Positions 1 through 7,639 are shown, counted from the first letter of the stretch. The stretch: 16,193 nt of DNA from Chloroflexia bacterium (GCA_013696045.1 JACCZH010000548.1:1-16193), one strand, 5' to 3'. Notes: a model not told the origin generated them from the letters alone. Made by a program: numbers and translations.

Positions 1-1
1 G

Positions 2-235
2 CGTGTGGATTGCCGGCTTGCCGTAGTTGGCGAGGTTGGCTTATCGGGCGAGCTGCGGTCAGTCAGCCAGCTCGAGCGAAGGATGGGCGAGGCATCAAAG
101 CTGGGGTTTGAACGCATTCTTGTGCCCGCCACCCTGGGACGTGGCATGGCGCGCCCGCCGGAGAACATTCAGGTTCTCAGGGCCAGCAGCCTGGGCGAAG
201 CAATTGAGATTGCGCTGGGTAGTGACCGGAGTTAG
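2..235 (+). CDS. radA: DNA repair protein RadA, C-terminal fragment (cut by window edge)
   Basis: This is the last 77 codons of RadA (Sms), a RecA-like ATPase that helps process recombination intermediates and branch migration. What is visible is the end of its C-terminal Lon-protease-like domain: the very typical stretch VVGEVGLSGELR, then QLERR, a KLGFERILVP segment and a closing LGEAIEIAL helix. The open frame runs through the left edge with no stop; the GTG at 5 is an internal codon, not a start. The zinc finger and Walker ATPase domains must lie to the left. The TAG stop overlaps the stop codon of the opposing murG gene by 4 bases (TTAG, 232-235), so no terminator hairpin fits between them. 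The family call is confident because this block is highly conserved; Lon itself is excluded because a full lon gene lies elsewhere in the window and the sequence motif is RadA-specific. Confidence 0.9.
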   Translation, partial: RVDCRLAVVGEVGLSGELRSVSQLERRMGEASKLGFERILVPATLGRGMARPPENIQVLRASSLGEAIEIALGSDRS

Positions 236-1383
236 TCCTGTGTGGCAAGCGCCACGATGGCGTCACAGAGACGGTTGGCGGGGTCCTTGGGCGCAACACT
301 CAAAGCAGCTGTGCGCATCTTCTGGAGCCGTTCAGGGCTGCTAATAAGGCTCTGCACAGTCTCCACTAACCGTGAAGAGGTGAGCTCCCCCTGGGGGATG
401 ATGATTGACGCGCCGACGTCCGCAAGAACACGAGCGTTCTTCCGTTGTTCGTCCGCGCCGGGCAATGGCACAAGAACGGATGGGACACCAAGCGCCGCTA
501 GCTCGGCCACGGTTCCCGCGCCGGCGCGGCCAATAACGAGCGTGGCGCTCGCATAGATGTGGGCCAGTTCTCCGCTTACCCGCTCAACCGGGTGGTATCG
601 CACGCGCTCATCCGGGTGCAGCTTGTCGCGCAGCTGAACCAGCCGGGCATGGTCGCCATTGCCGGATTGCGGACCACATTGATGGATGATGGCCGCGTGC
701 TGGAGTAGCTCCGGTAGCGCCTCGGCGACGGTGTCGTTCAAAGCCCGCGCGCCTTGAGCACCGCCAGTGACATATAGCAACGGTAGTTCAGGGGGAATGT
801 CAAAGAGCGCCAGCAGCATCTTGCGCTTCCCCTGCGATATTGACGGCCGAATAGGATTGCCGGTAACGAGAACCCTGGTTCTCTTACGGGTAAAGATCTT
901 TCCTTGCCCAGGAAACGAAAGTGCCACCACATCACAGAAGCGGGCGTTAATGCGCGTGGCGAGTCCGAGGCTTGCTGTTTGTTCATGGGTAAGACAGGGA
1001 ATGCCGGAAAAACGCCCGGCAATGACGGTTGGAACGCTGACGAAGCCCCCTGTGGAGAAGATGACGTTCGGCTTGATCCGGCGCAAAATCGCGCCAGCCT
1101 CCCAGATGCCGATCGGAATCCTGATTGCATCCATTACAGTGGCGGCCGCGACGTAGCGTCGTAGCTTGCCGGTCCGAATCGTGTGGAAGGGTATGTTCTG
1201 GGTGGAGGCCGCCTCACCTTCAAAACCTGACTGGGAGCCGATCCAGTGTAGCTCCACATCCATCCGCCGCCGTAGCTCTTCCGCAACAGCCACTGCGGGG
1301 GAAATATGGCCACCCGTGCCGCCCCCGGCAATGACGACCCTGAGAGGATGGGCCGATGGGCGCGTGCTAGACTGATGGTTCAA
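232..1383 (-). CDS. murG: MurG, UDP-GlcNAc transferase of peptidoglycan synthesis
   Basis: MurG acts at the inner face of the cytoplasmic membrane and adds GlcNAc from UDP-GlcNAc to lipid I, giving lipid II. Using a TTG start at 1383 it is 383 residues. The GT-B fold signatures are present: GGGTGGHI near residues 20-27 (lipid I side), GNPIR in the middle, TGGAQGARALND around 205-217, and the UDP-binding RAGAGTVAELAALGVPS around 285-302. The frame is open up to a TTG at 1434 (400 residues), but that would add 17 residues of no family resemblance and has no well-placed ribosome site. The 1383 TTG has GAAAGG about 8 bases upstream. The gene stands alone here, away from the usual division and cell-wall cluster, and points away from lspA. 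Its end overlaps the radA stop codon on the other strand. Function confident, start moderately so. Confidence 0.95.
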   Translation of the reverse strand: MNHQSSTRPSAHPLRVVIAGGGTGGHISPAVAVAEELRRRMDVELHWIGSQSGFEGEAASTQNIPFHTIRTGKLRRYVAAATVMDAIRIPIGIWEAGAILRRIKPNVIFSTGGFVSVPTVIAGRFSGIPCLTHEQTASLGLATRINARFCDVVALSFPGQGKIFTRKRTRVLVTGNPIRPSISQGKRKMLLALFDIPPELPLLYVTGGAQGARALNDTVAEALPELLQHAAIIHQCGPQSGNGDHARLVQLRDKLHPDERVRYHPVERVSGELAHIYASATLVIGRAGAGTVAELAALGVPSVLVPLPGADEQRKNARVLADVGASIIIPQGELTSSRLVETVQSLISSPERLQKMRTAALSVAPKDPANRLCDAIVALATQD

Positions 1384-1471
1384 TGGAATGGCCTTTCGGA
1401 CAGATGGACTGCTACGCTGAATAACTATAACCAAGCAATGCGCAGGAGAATCCTTACCCTTCTCTCAGCTT

Positions 1472-1511
1472 TGAAGCCATGGCCATCAAGCCCAGGCTTC
1501 AGGTTTGATGG
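1472..1511 (+). promoter_or_regulatory. Interleaved inverted repeats in the lspA leader (possible RNA switch or pseudoknot)
   Basis: Two perfect 7-base inverted repeats interlock just ahead of lspA. TGAAGCC (1472-1478) matches GGCTTCA (1495-1501), and CCATCAA (1483-1489) matches TTGATGG (1505-1511). Because the arms alternate, the RNA can form either hairpin, or both as a pseudoknot with short loops of 4, 5 and 3 bases. The last arm runs into the purine-rich ribosome site GGGAGAGGG (1510-1518) of lspA. This is seen directly in the sequence; a regulatory role is inference, and chance pairing cannot be excluded. Confidence 0.3.
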
Positions 1512-1526
1512 GAGAGGGTACTCAGC

Positions 1527-2048
1527 ATGAAGACGCCGCAGGGGACACTTGTGAGCGTGATGTCTGTCGCAGCGGTCGTGATCGCGGCCGACCAACTGAC
1601 AAAAGAGATCATCGTGCGCGAGGTCGGTCCCGGCGCCGCGCGGCGATCGATCGAGATTATTCCAGGTTTTTTTCACTTCACCTTTGTCCGCAACACCGGA
1701 AGCGCGTTTGGCTTGTTTCAAGGGCAATCGGCAATCCTGATGGTGCTAGCCATGGGGGCCATTGTGTTTCTGGCCGCTTATTACTTCCGAAAGGCTCGAC
1801 ACGACTCTTTGGTGGGGATCGCGTTGGCGTTGCAGCTTGGGGGCGCCGTTGGAAATGTTATCGATCGGATTCGCTACGGGTACGTAGTGGACTTCCTCGA
1901 TTTCCCCCGCTGGCCCACGTTTAACGTGGCGGACAGTGCCATTACGGTGGGCGTTGTGCTGCTGATGTACGCGCTCCTATTCCGTGACTATGAGACGAAT
2001 GAAACATCCAGCGAGCATCACCTTCACTCAGCCGGAGAGGATCGATGA
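1527..2048 (+). CDS. lspA: Lipoprotein signal peptidase (signal peptidase II)
   Basis: LspA is a four-helix membrane aspartyl protease that removes signal peptides from diacylglyceryl-modified prolipoproteins. The 173-residue length is normal. Conserved blocks are AADQLTK (20-26), VRNTGSAFGLF (54-64), GGAVGNVIDR (105-114), YVVDFLDF (119-126) and FNVADSAI (132-139). The catalytic aspartates are D122 and D136; their 14-residue spacing is shorter than in proteobacterial enzymes and resembles actinobacterial and Chloroflexota types. Hydrophobic segments lie near residues 9-21, 68-86, 94-110 and 138-152. The ATG start follows GGGAGAGGG by 8 bases. The stop codon overlaps the next gene's start as ATGA, implying translational coupling, and an lspA-RluA-family pair is a common bacterial arrangement. 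Leader repeats upstream may affect its translation. Confidence 0.96.
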   Translation: MKTPQGTLVSVMSVAAVVIAADQLTKEIIVREVGPGAARRSIEIIPGFFHFTFVRNTGSAFGLFQGQSAILMVLAMGAIVFLAAYYFRKARHDSLVGIALALQLGGAVGNVIDRIRYGYVVDFLDFPRWPTFNVADSAITVGVVLLMYALLFRDYETNETSSEHHLHSAGEDR

Positions 2049-2971
2049 GCGCGCCGGGCGCATTCATATTGAAGTTCACAGTGCCGGGCGAGCAGCAGGG
2101 CGTTCGTGTCGACAGGCTTGTCACTGAGCATCTGTCGGACACGAGCCGATCCTACGTTCAGCGGTTGATTGAGGGTGGCGATGTGCTGGTGAACGGCTTT
2201 GCCCAGCGGCCCAGCTACAAGGTCAACACCGGGGACCGCGTCGAGGTTCGCGTTCCTCCGCCGGAGATGCCAGCTGATGTTCGTCCCGACGAGATTTTGA
2301 TTCCGATTGTTTATGAAGACGACGACCTCATTGTCTTCGACAAACCTGCCGGGCTGGTGGTCCATCCCGCGCCGGGGCACGAGCACGGCACACTGGTGAA
2401 TGCCTTCAAATGGTTGCGGCCCGAGTCGGTTGATCCTGGCAGCCCCCGTCCGGGGCTGGTGCATCGGCTGGACAAAGACACATCCGGTCTGATTGTCGTC
2501 GCCAAAACTGAACAAGCACGTCTGCACTTGTTGAAGGTGTGGCAGGAGCGCGAGGTGGTCAAGCAGTACACAGCGTTGGTAGTCGGCGGATTGCCGGAAG
2601 ATTCGGCCCATGTGGATGCTCCGATTGGCCGGGATCCGAATAACCGCAAGCGCATGGCCGTGGTGACGTCTGGAAAGCATGCTCGTAGTCACCTGAGAAC
2701 AGCTCGGCGCTACGACGGATATTCTTTACTGGACGTAACCATCGAGACCGGACGCACGCACCAGATCAGGGTGCACTGTGCGTTTGTGGGACACCCTGTT
2801 GCCGGTGATGCCACGTATGGCGGCACGGTGAAAGATCTCGATCTACGGCGACAGTTTCTTCACGCTCGTTATTTAATGTTCAATCTGCCGGGTGGTCAGC
2901 CACTGGAAGTAGAGTCGCCGCTGCCGTTGGATCTTGAGACGGTGCGAGCCGAACTTGAGTCCCGTTCATGA
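2045..2971 (+). CDS. rluD: RluA/RluD-family 23S rRNA pseudouridine synthase
   Basis: This enzyme converts uridine to pseudouridine in RNA, most likely in large-subunit rRNA. It has 308 residues: an N-terminal S4 RNA-binding domain (about 20-70, with GVRVDRLV and YVQRLIEGGDVLVNG) and a catalytic domain from about 85. The family signature HRLDKDTSG is at 140-148 with catalytic aspartate D143. Other conserved parts are DKPAGLVVHPAPGH (99-112), RTHQIRVH and the late substrate-binding HARYL block. It begins on an ATG overlapping the lspA stop and ends in another ATGA overlap with the glycerate kinase, so the three genes look co-translated. The family is certain; whether the target is the RluD site (U1911/1915/1917 in E. 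coli numbering) or another RluA-type site cannot be read from sequence alone, so the symbol is provisional. Confidence 0.9.
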   Translation: MSAPGAFILKFTVPGEQQGVRVDRLVTEHLSDTSRSYVQRLIEGGDVLVNGFAQRPSYKVNTGDRVEVRVPPPEMPADVRPDEILIPIVYEDDDLIVFDKPAGLVVHPAPGHEHGTLVNAFKWLRPESVDPGSPRPGLVHRLDKDTSGLIVVAKTEQARLHLLKVWQEREVVKQYTALVVGGLPEDSAHVDAPIGRDPNNRKRMAVVTSGKHARSHLRTARRYDGYSLLDVTIETGRTHQIRVHCAFVGHPVAGDATYGGTVKDLDLRRQFLHARYLMFNLPGGQPLEVESPLPLDLETVRAELESRS

Positions 2972-4230
2972 GCGACGCGCTGGCTCATATTGTTTGGGAT
3001 ATTTACCGGCGGGCAGTTGAGCGGGTATTGCCGGAAACCGTCATTTCCAAGGGAGTGCGCCTGCAGAGCGAAAACCGGCTGGAGATCGATGGGTGGAACT
3101 TCGACATCTCCGATCGCCCTGTGCACGTGATTGCCGTTGGTAAGGCAGCCGGTGAAATGACGGTTGCGGTCGAGTCGATTCTGGGTGAGCGATTCACTGG
3201 CGGCATCATGGTTACGAAGTCGTTGGACAACGATCTGAAGCTACGGTCACGAGTGCTACTTGGGTCGCACCCGGTGCCCGACGAGCAGTCACTGGAAGCC
3301 GGGGACAGTGTCCTCAAATTCGCCCGGGACATTCCGGATGGGTCTTTGGTCTTGTGCTTAATCTCTGGTGGCGGGTCAGCCTTGATGGAGTCGCTACGGC
3401 CGGGTGTGAGTCTGGAGGATCTCCAGCGAACGACGCGATTGCTGTTGAACGCGGGAGCGTCAATACATGAGCTTAATGCCGTTCGCGCACGCATGAGTGA
3501 GATCAAAGCGGGCGGGCTCCTGGCGCAACTGAACCACGTCGAAGTCGTTAACCTTATTATTTCGGACGTTCTGGGTGATGACCTCACCACCATCGCGAGT
3601 GGTCCCACGGTTCCTCGAACGCTATCCGAGCGGGCAGAGGACGTCTTGCAACGCTATGGGGTGGACCAGTTGTTACCAGAAGATGTTGCACAGAGTGTTT
3701 CGGCCACTCCCAAGACTGTGATTCTGGCCAACCTGGGCGTTGCGATTGAAGCTGCCTGCGGAGCTGCGCGGGAGCACGGCCTTGAGCCGGCTGTGCTGTC
3801 TCGGTCGTTGAGCGGCGAGGCGCGACACGTCGCAACAACGTTGGCCGGAATCGTTGCCGACACGGTAGCAGGAGTGAGCACATTTCCACGCAACAGCTGC
3901 ATTATCGCCGGTGGAGAGACGACTGTGACAGTACGCGGAGACGGCACAGGCGGCCGTAACACTGAATGCGCCCTGGCGGCTGCGATACGGTTGCAAGGCG
4001 TGGACAACATTGCAATGGGATTTCTGGCAACCGATGGCGATGACGCCGAGACCAATGTCGCCGGGGGAATTGTTACCGGCGCCACCATTACGAGCGACAA
4101 TATTCAGGCAGCGCACGACGCCCTGGATCGTAACGATACGTTTACCTTCCTGGATGGCGTGGGGTCTGCCTGGGGCAACGGTCCCACAGGAACGAATGTG
4201 AACGATCTGGTGATCGGCATCGTGGGCTGA
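2968..4230 (+). CDS. Glycerate 2-kinase, class II (DUF4147/MOFRL family)
   Basis: It probably phosphorylates D-glycerate to 2-phosphoglycerate with ATP, feeding glycerate into lower glycolysis. The 420 residues fit the family. The N-terminal domain has VGKAAGEM (about 57-64), LGSHPVPDEQS and LISGGGSALME, followed by GASIHELNAVRARMSEIKAGGL. The C-terminal MOFRL domain has GGETTVTVRGDGTGGRN, a FLATDGDD segment and ends with NGPTGTNVNDLVI. Two family positions differ from the commonest form: RARM where KHLS-like residues usually follow the conserved arginine, and GGRNTE where GGRNQE is usual. The ATG overlaps the stop of the pseudouridine synthase gene. A 76-base gap without a convincing terminator separates it from the ThDP enzyme gene, so co-transcription is possible. 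Possible glycerate sources are serine, hydroxypyruvate or tartronate semialdehyde breakdown; the substrate is inferred from family. Confidence 0.9.
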   Translation: MSDALAHIVWDIYRRAVERVLPETVISKGVRLQSENRLEIDGWNFDISDRPVHVIAVGKAAGEMTVAVESILGERFTGGIMVTKSLDNDLKLRSRVLLGSHPVPDEQSLEAGDSVLKFARDIPDGSLVLCLISGGGSALMESLRPGVSLEDLQRTTRLLLNAGASIHELNAVRARMSEIKAGGLLAQLNHVEVVNLIISDVLGDDLTTIASGPTVPRTLSERAEDVLQRYGVDQLLPEDVAQSVSATPKTVILANLGVAIEAACGAAREHGLEPAVLSRSLSGEARHVATTLAGIVADTVAGVSTFPRNSCIIAGGETTVTVRGDGTGGRNTECALAAAIRLQGVDNIAMGFLATDGDDAETNVAGGIVTGATITSDNIQAAHDALDRNDTFTFLDGVGSAWGNGPTGTNVNDLVIGIVG

Positions 4231-4306
4231 CTCTTTCACTTCGCGCGACGCCGGAGTATTCTCGTAGGGATGCTCAGAGGACGACGGGAAAGGAAGCTGA
4301 CCTTTT

Positions 4307-6010
4307 ATGAACGTAAGTGAGGCGATTGTCGCCATTCTTGCCGAAAGTGGTGTCGAGTATATTTTTGGACTGCCCGGCGATACCGGCATGGATTTCTATG
4401 ACGCGCTGTACCACAACGAAGGCCGAATCCAGCACGTCATGGCCCGTGACGAGCGCTCGGCATCGTTTATGGCTGACGCTTACGCCAGAGTAACAGGCAA
4501 AGTCGGAATCTGTGAAGGTCCAAGCGGTGGTGGGGCAACCTACATCGTCCCGGGCGTCGCCGAGGCCCAAGGCTCCTCAGTGCCGCTGATCTGCCTGACG
4601 TCGGATACACCGATCGGTGAGCAGGGGCGCGGCGTGTTAACCGAACTCGATCAACCGCTTCTATTTCAAGCTGTCACCAAATGGTCTGCCAGGTTAACGA
4701 CCGCCGGCACCGCGCCGGACATGGTACGCCGGGCGTTGCGGCTGGCGACATCAGACAGGACCGGTGCGGTTGCGCTGTCGATGCCGGCGGACGTGCTTGC
4801 GGCGGACGTTGACGCGAGATCCGTGTACGGAACGCCGGAGTTTGGTGTTGCGCCAGCTGCCAGGACACGAGCGGACAGCGATAGCATTGAGGCTGCCGCA
4901 AGACTTGCCCGGGAGGCGAAACGACCGGTGGTTGTCGCTGGAGGCGGTGTCATCCTCTCTCAGGCATGGGACGAGTTGACGCGCTTCGCCGAGGCTGCTT
5001 CGATTCCAGTGGGCACTTCGATTAATGGCAAGGGCAGCATCGTCGAGACCCATCCTCTGAGCCTGGGTGTCGTTGGCGGCAATGGAGCCAGACCGTATGC
5101 CAACAATGTCGTTGCGGGCTGCGATCTGTTAATCCTGGTTGGGACGCGCACGGATTCAACAACGACACAGAACTGGTCGCTGCCACCGAAGCTTCCGGGT
5201 CCGAATGTTATTCATATCGATGTCGATCCATTGCAGATAGGCAACAACTACCGAACCCGGACTGGTCTAATCGGCGACGCCCGGTTGGTGCTCCAGGATT
5301 TGACAGATGCGATGGGCAGGCTGGATACAGACGGCGATCGTCGCGTCTGGCTCGATGGAATCGCGGCCGCCAAGCACGATTACTTCGAGAGCCAGCAGTC
5401 CTTCATGCGCTCCGACAGCCAGCCGATCAAGCCGCAACGGGTGATTAGCGCACTGAAGAAGCTGGTTGACAAAGACACGATCCTGGTGGCTGACCCGGGC
5501 ACTCCGACACCATATATCTGCGCGCAATACGAGCTAGAGATAGCTGGACGCTACACGGTTATTCCCCGCGCGCATGGCGGGTTGGGATTTGCCCTGCCTG
5601 CCTGTGTCGGCGCACATTACGGCGCCGGTCGCCGCAGGACCGTCGCACTTATGGGTGATGGTTCGTTCGGAATGTCCGTCGGTGAGCTTGAGACAATTAG
5701 CCGGTTGAACCTCCCGATCGTCCTTATCCAGTTCAATAATGGTGCGTTTGGGTGGATCAAAGAGCTACAGCATCTCTATCATGATGACCGGTACTTCTCG
5801 GTGGATTTCAACCCGGTTGATTACACGGCCATCGCGCGTGGTTTTGGCCTGAAGGCGTGGCAGGTAACTGACCCGGCGGACCTCGAGAAGACACTTCAGA
5901 TGGCACTGGCCGACGGTGGTCCGTGTTTCATCGACATCGTGTCGGAGGCGCCGATGACTGAAACGCCTCCGGTGCATGCCTGGCTGGCAGCCGAGGCAGC
6001 ACGCGTATAG
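4307..6010 (+). CDS. Thiamine-diphosphate enzyme, acetolactate synthase-like, substrate unknown
   Basis: This 567-residue protein has the three-domain plan of the acetolactate synthase/pyruvate oxidase superfamily. The N-terminal pyrimidine-binding domain (1-170) has FGLPGD and the cofactor-activating glutamate E49 within ARDERSASFMADAYAR. The middle domain (about 190-330) includes RPVVVAGGGV and the nucleotide-fold segment LILVGTRTDS. The C-terminal pyrophosphate-binding domain has MGDGSFGM (GDG at 450-452) and FNNGAFG (NN at 477-478), the metal and ThDP motif. E49 argues against glyoxylate carboligase, which has valine there, although the glycerate kinase upstream made that tempting. Candidates are an acetolactate synthase paralogue or another 2-oxoacid ligase or decarboxylase; no regulatory small subunit gene is adjacent, which argues against a biosynthetic role. 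A GGAAAGGAAG ribosome site lies about 10 bases upstream of the ATG. Only 15 bases separate it from the nucleoside hydrolase gene, so these form one operon. Confidence 0.85.
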   Translation: MNVSEAIVAILAESGVEYIFGLPGDTGMDFYDALYHNEGRIQHVMARDERSASFMADAYARVTGKVGICEGPSGGGATYIVPGVAEAQGSSVPLICLTSDTPIGEQGRGVLTELDQPLLFQAVTKWSARLTTAGTAPDMVRRALRLATSDRTGAVALSMPADVLAADVDARSVYGTPEFGVAPAARTRADSDSIEAAARLAREAKRPVVVAGGGVILSQAWDELTRFAEAASIPVGTSINGKGSIVETHPLSLGVVGGNGARPYANNVVAGCDLLILVGTRTDSTTTQNWSLPPKLPGPNVIHIDVDPLQIGNNYRTRTGLIGDARLVLQDLTDAMGRLDTDGDRRVWLDGIAAAKHDYFESQQSFMRSDSQPIKPQRVISALKKLVDKDTILVADPGTPTPYICAQYELEIAGRYTVIPRAHGGLGFALPACVGAHYGAGRRRTVALMGDGSFGMSVGELETISRLNLPIVLIQFNNGAFGWIKELQHLYHDDRYFSVDFNPVDYTAIARGFGLKAWQVTDPADLEKTLQMALADGGPCFIDIVSEAPMTETPPVHAWLAAEAARV

Positions 6011-6025
6011 TCTGGAGGCAGTCTC

Positions 6026-6964
6026 ATGGCCAGACCGTTAATTATGGACGTGGACACCGGGATTGATGATGCTATGGCGCTGGCGCTAGCGGCGTCGCTG
6101 TCGGACTACGATCTGGTTGCTGTGACGACGGTCGCTGGCAATGTTCCGGTTGAGCGAACGGCTGAGAACACATTGCGGGTGTTGAGCTGGATCGGTAGCG
6201 ACGCACCGGTATATCGTGGCATGTCGCAGCCTCTGGCTCGAACACTTCACACCGCCCCGAACGTGCATGGCAACGATGGGCTCGGCGCATGGCAGGAGCC
6301 GCTCGCGCGGCGCGACGTTGAGGAAGTGTCGGCTCCGGAGGCCATCATTCAGACTGCCCGACGACACCAGCGCGAGATTGATGGCGTCTTCGTGGGACCA
6401 TTGACGAACCTGGCGGTTGCCTTGACGCTTGAACCTCGGCTGGCCGGTTGGTTCAGGACGGTGACGATCATGGGGGGCGCGTTTTACAGTCCTGGCAACG
6501 TCACTCCGGTTGGGGAGTTTAATAAGAACTCGAGCGACGTGACGAGTTCGGTAGCGGAGTTTAATATGTACGTGGACCCCGAGGCTGCCGCGGTCGTCGC
6601 TCGTGCGGCGCTGCCGGCCACATGGATCGGACTGGATGTGACCCATCAGGTGTCTGTCACCCATGATGTGTGGCGTTGTATCGAGAATGTGACCGCGCCG
6701 GAGCCGGCGCTGATCCGGGAAGTATGCCGCCAGACATTCGAAACCCGTCGCATGGACAAGGTACACCTGCACGACCCGCTTGCGGTCGCCGTCGCCGCAT
6801 ATCCGGACCTCGTTACGGTTCGACACGGGCAGGTGCGGATCGATGTAGGCAACGTTATTCGTGGAGAAACCCGGCTGATCGAGGGGGATGGTAGGACAAA
6901 GGTGGCGGAGAGCGTCGATTCAGGACGTTTTATGGATATCTTTCGCACTGCGCTCGGTGTCTGA
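6026..6964 (+). CDS. Nucleoside hydrolase (IUNH family) with a duplicated ribose-binding motif
   Basis: Nucleoside hydrolases split ribonucleosides into base and ribose. The 312-residue protein has the calcium-binding signature DVDTGIDDA (8-16), the HGNDGLG loop, FVGPLTNLA, IMGGAF and the C-terminal HLHDP with H249 and D250. The normal family motif NVTPVAEFN occurs in altered tandem form: NVTPVGEFN ending at N166, then KNSSD, then VTSSVAEFN ending at N180 and running into MYVDPEAA. The insert is about 14 residues and the DNA copies 6509-6529 and 6551-6571 agree at 17 of 21 bases. The second copy keeps the downstream family context, so E178 and N180 are probably the functional ribose ligands. 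The start ATG follows TCTGGAGG by 9 bases. The gene is the last of the ThDP-enzyme operon and may supply ribose. Preferred base (purine, pyrimidine or broad) is not readable. Confidence 0.92.
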   Translation: MARPLIMDVDTGIDDAMALALAASLSDYDLVAVTTVAGNVPVERTAENTLRVLSWIGSDAPVYRGMSQPLARTLHTAPNVHGNDGLGAWQEPLARRDVEEVSAPEAIIQTARRHQREIDGVFVGPLTNLAVALTLEPRLAGWFRTVTIMGGAFYSPGNVTPVGEFNKNSSDVTSSVAEFNMYVDPEAAAVVARAALPATWIGLDVTHQVSVTHDVWRCIENVTAPEPALIREVCRQTFETRRMDKVHLHDPLAVAVAAYPDLVTVRHGQVRIDVGNVIRGETRLIEGDGRTKVAESVDSGRFMDIFRTALGV

Positions 6965-7036
6965 TCTATGTAAGATGTTGCATACATACGCGTTCATTGG
7001 TCGATGCGTGACGTCATCTGACACGGAGGTGGACCG

Positions 7037-7627
7037 GTGCAGAACCATCATCAGGAAGCGAATAGCCTGCCTCTGCGAGATCGCGACCTTCTTCAGCGAT
7101 TGAATTTTTACTTCGATTCGCTGGACACTCGTCTTCAGCAAGGCGAAGGCTGGGTCATCTTTAACGCAGATGGGTCACGCTCGGCCCGCATCACCCAGTA
7201 CCTCCTCCATCGACTGCGCGAAACGACGCTGATGTCACACTATTTCGTTCCCTGGCGGGATTTTTCCCTCACTTCGTATATGGTCGAGGTCGAGCTCCAG
7301 TCGCTGGACACAACCCCGGATCAGCTACCGGGAAATCTCAAACGCGAATATGACATTGCTACGCGAGTGTCACAGCAGACCATGATCAAGATGGTGACGG
7401 CCGACCTGTTGATCGTCAACGAACTGTTGCCGAGGCACGGTCATGAAGTTCGCTACTTGAACGACACGATCGAGAGCCGCTATCGCAGCCGCCTGGCAAC
7501 CATCATCGTTACCCCCGAGCAGCCTCACGAGCTGGAGCATGACGTAACGCGCCTCGCGGACCACGGTGTCGATACCTGGGGCAGACTGTCACACCGATTG
7601 TATGAGATGAACCTGATCGCGATCTGA
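7037..7627 (+). CDS. Degenerate DnaC/IstB-like ATPase-fold protein
   Basis: The gene is not one I recognise by name. The 196 residues follow the order of a DnaC/DnaI/IstB-type AAA+ helicase loader. A short N-terminal helix is followed by a P-loop-like turn FNADGSRS (42-49) after the strand GWVI, then YFVPWRDF (69-76), a Walker B-like LLIVNE (124-129), ESRYRSRLATIIVT (146-159, the place of the family's RY...PTIITTN strand) and RLSHRLYEM (183-191, the place of the terminal arginine box). The key residues are changed: no GK[ST] in the P-loop (R48-S49 instead) and asparagine N128 for the Walker B aspartate. It therefore probably binds nucleotide weakly or not at all. The GTG start has an excellent GGAGGT site 6 bases upstream, and the frame is clean, so it looks like an expressed gene and not a relic. 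It converges on the polyprenyl synthase gene with a 12-base gap. Homology is inferred by eye. Confidence 0.6.
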   Translation: MQNHHQEANSLPLRDRDLLQRLNFYFDSLDTRLQQGEGWVIFNADGSRSARITQYLLHRLRETTLMSHYFVPWRDFSLTSYMVEVELQSLDTTPDQLPGNLKREYDIATRVSQQTMIKMVTADLLIVNELLPRHGHEVRYLNDTIESRYRSRLATIIVTPEQPHELEHDVTRLADHGVDTWGRLSHRLYEMNLIAI

Positions 7628-7639
7628 TGTTCGCGGCGC

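Noticed and set aside
1368..1373. TAGACT hexamers at 1368 and 9919 resembling the hsp20 -10 box
   Set aside because: Both lie inside coding sequence and lack a -35 hexamer at the right distance.
4307..6010. Glyoxylate carboligase as the identity of the ThDP enzyme
   Set aside because: The catalytic glutamate E49 is present; glyoxylate carboligase has valine at that position.
7009..7016. Perfect palindrome TGACGTCA upstream of the DnaC-like gene
   Set aside because: An isolated 8-base palindrome is expected by chance in a window of this size and no second copy or promoter overlaps it.
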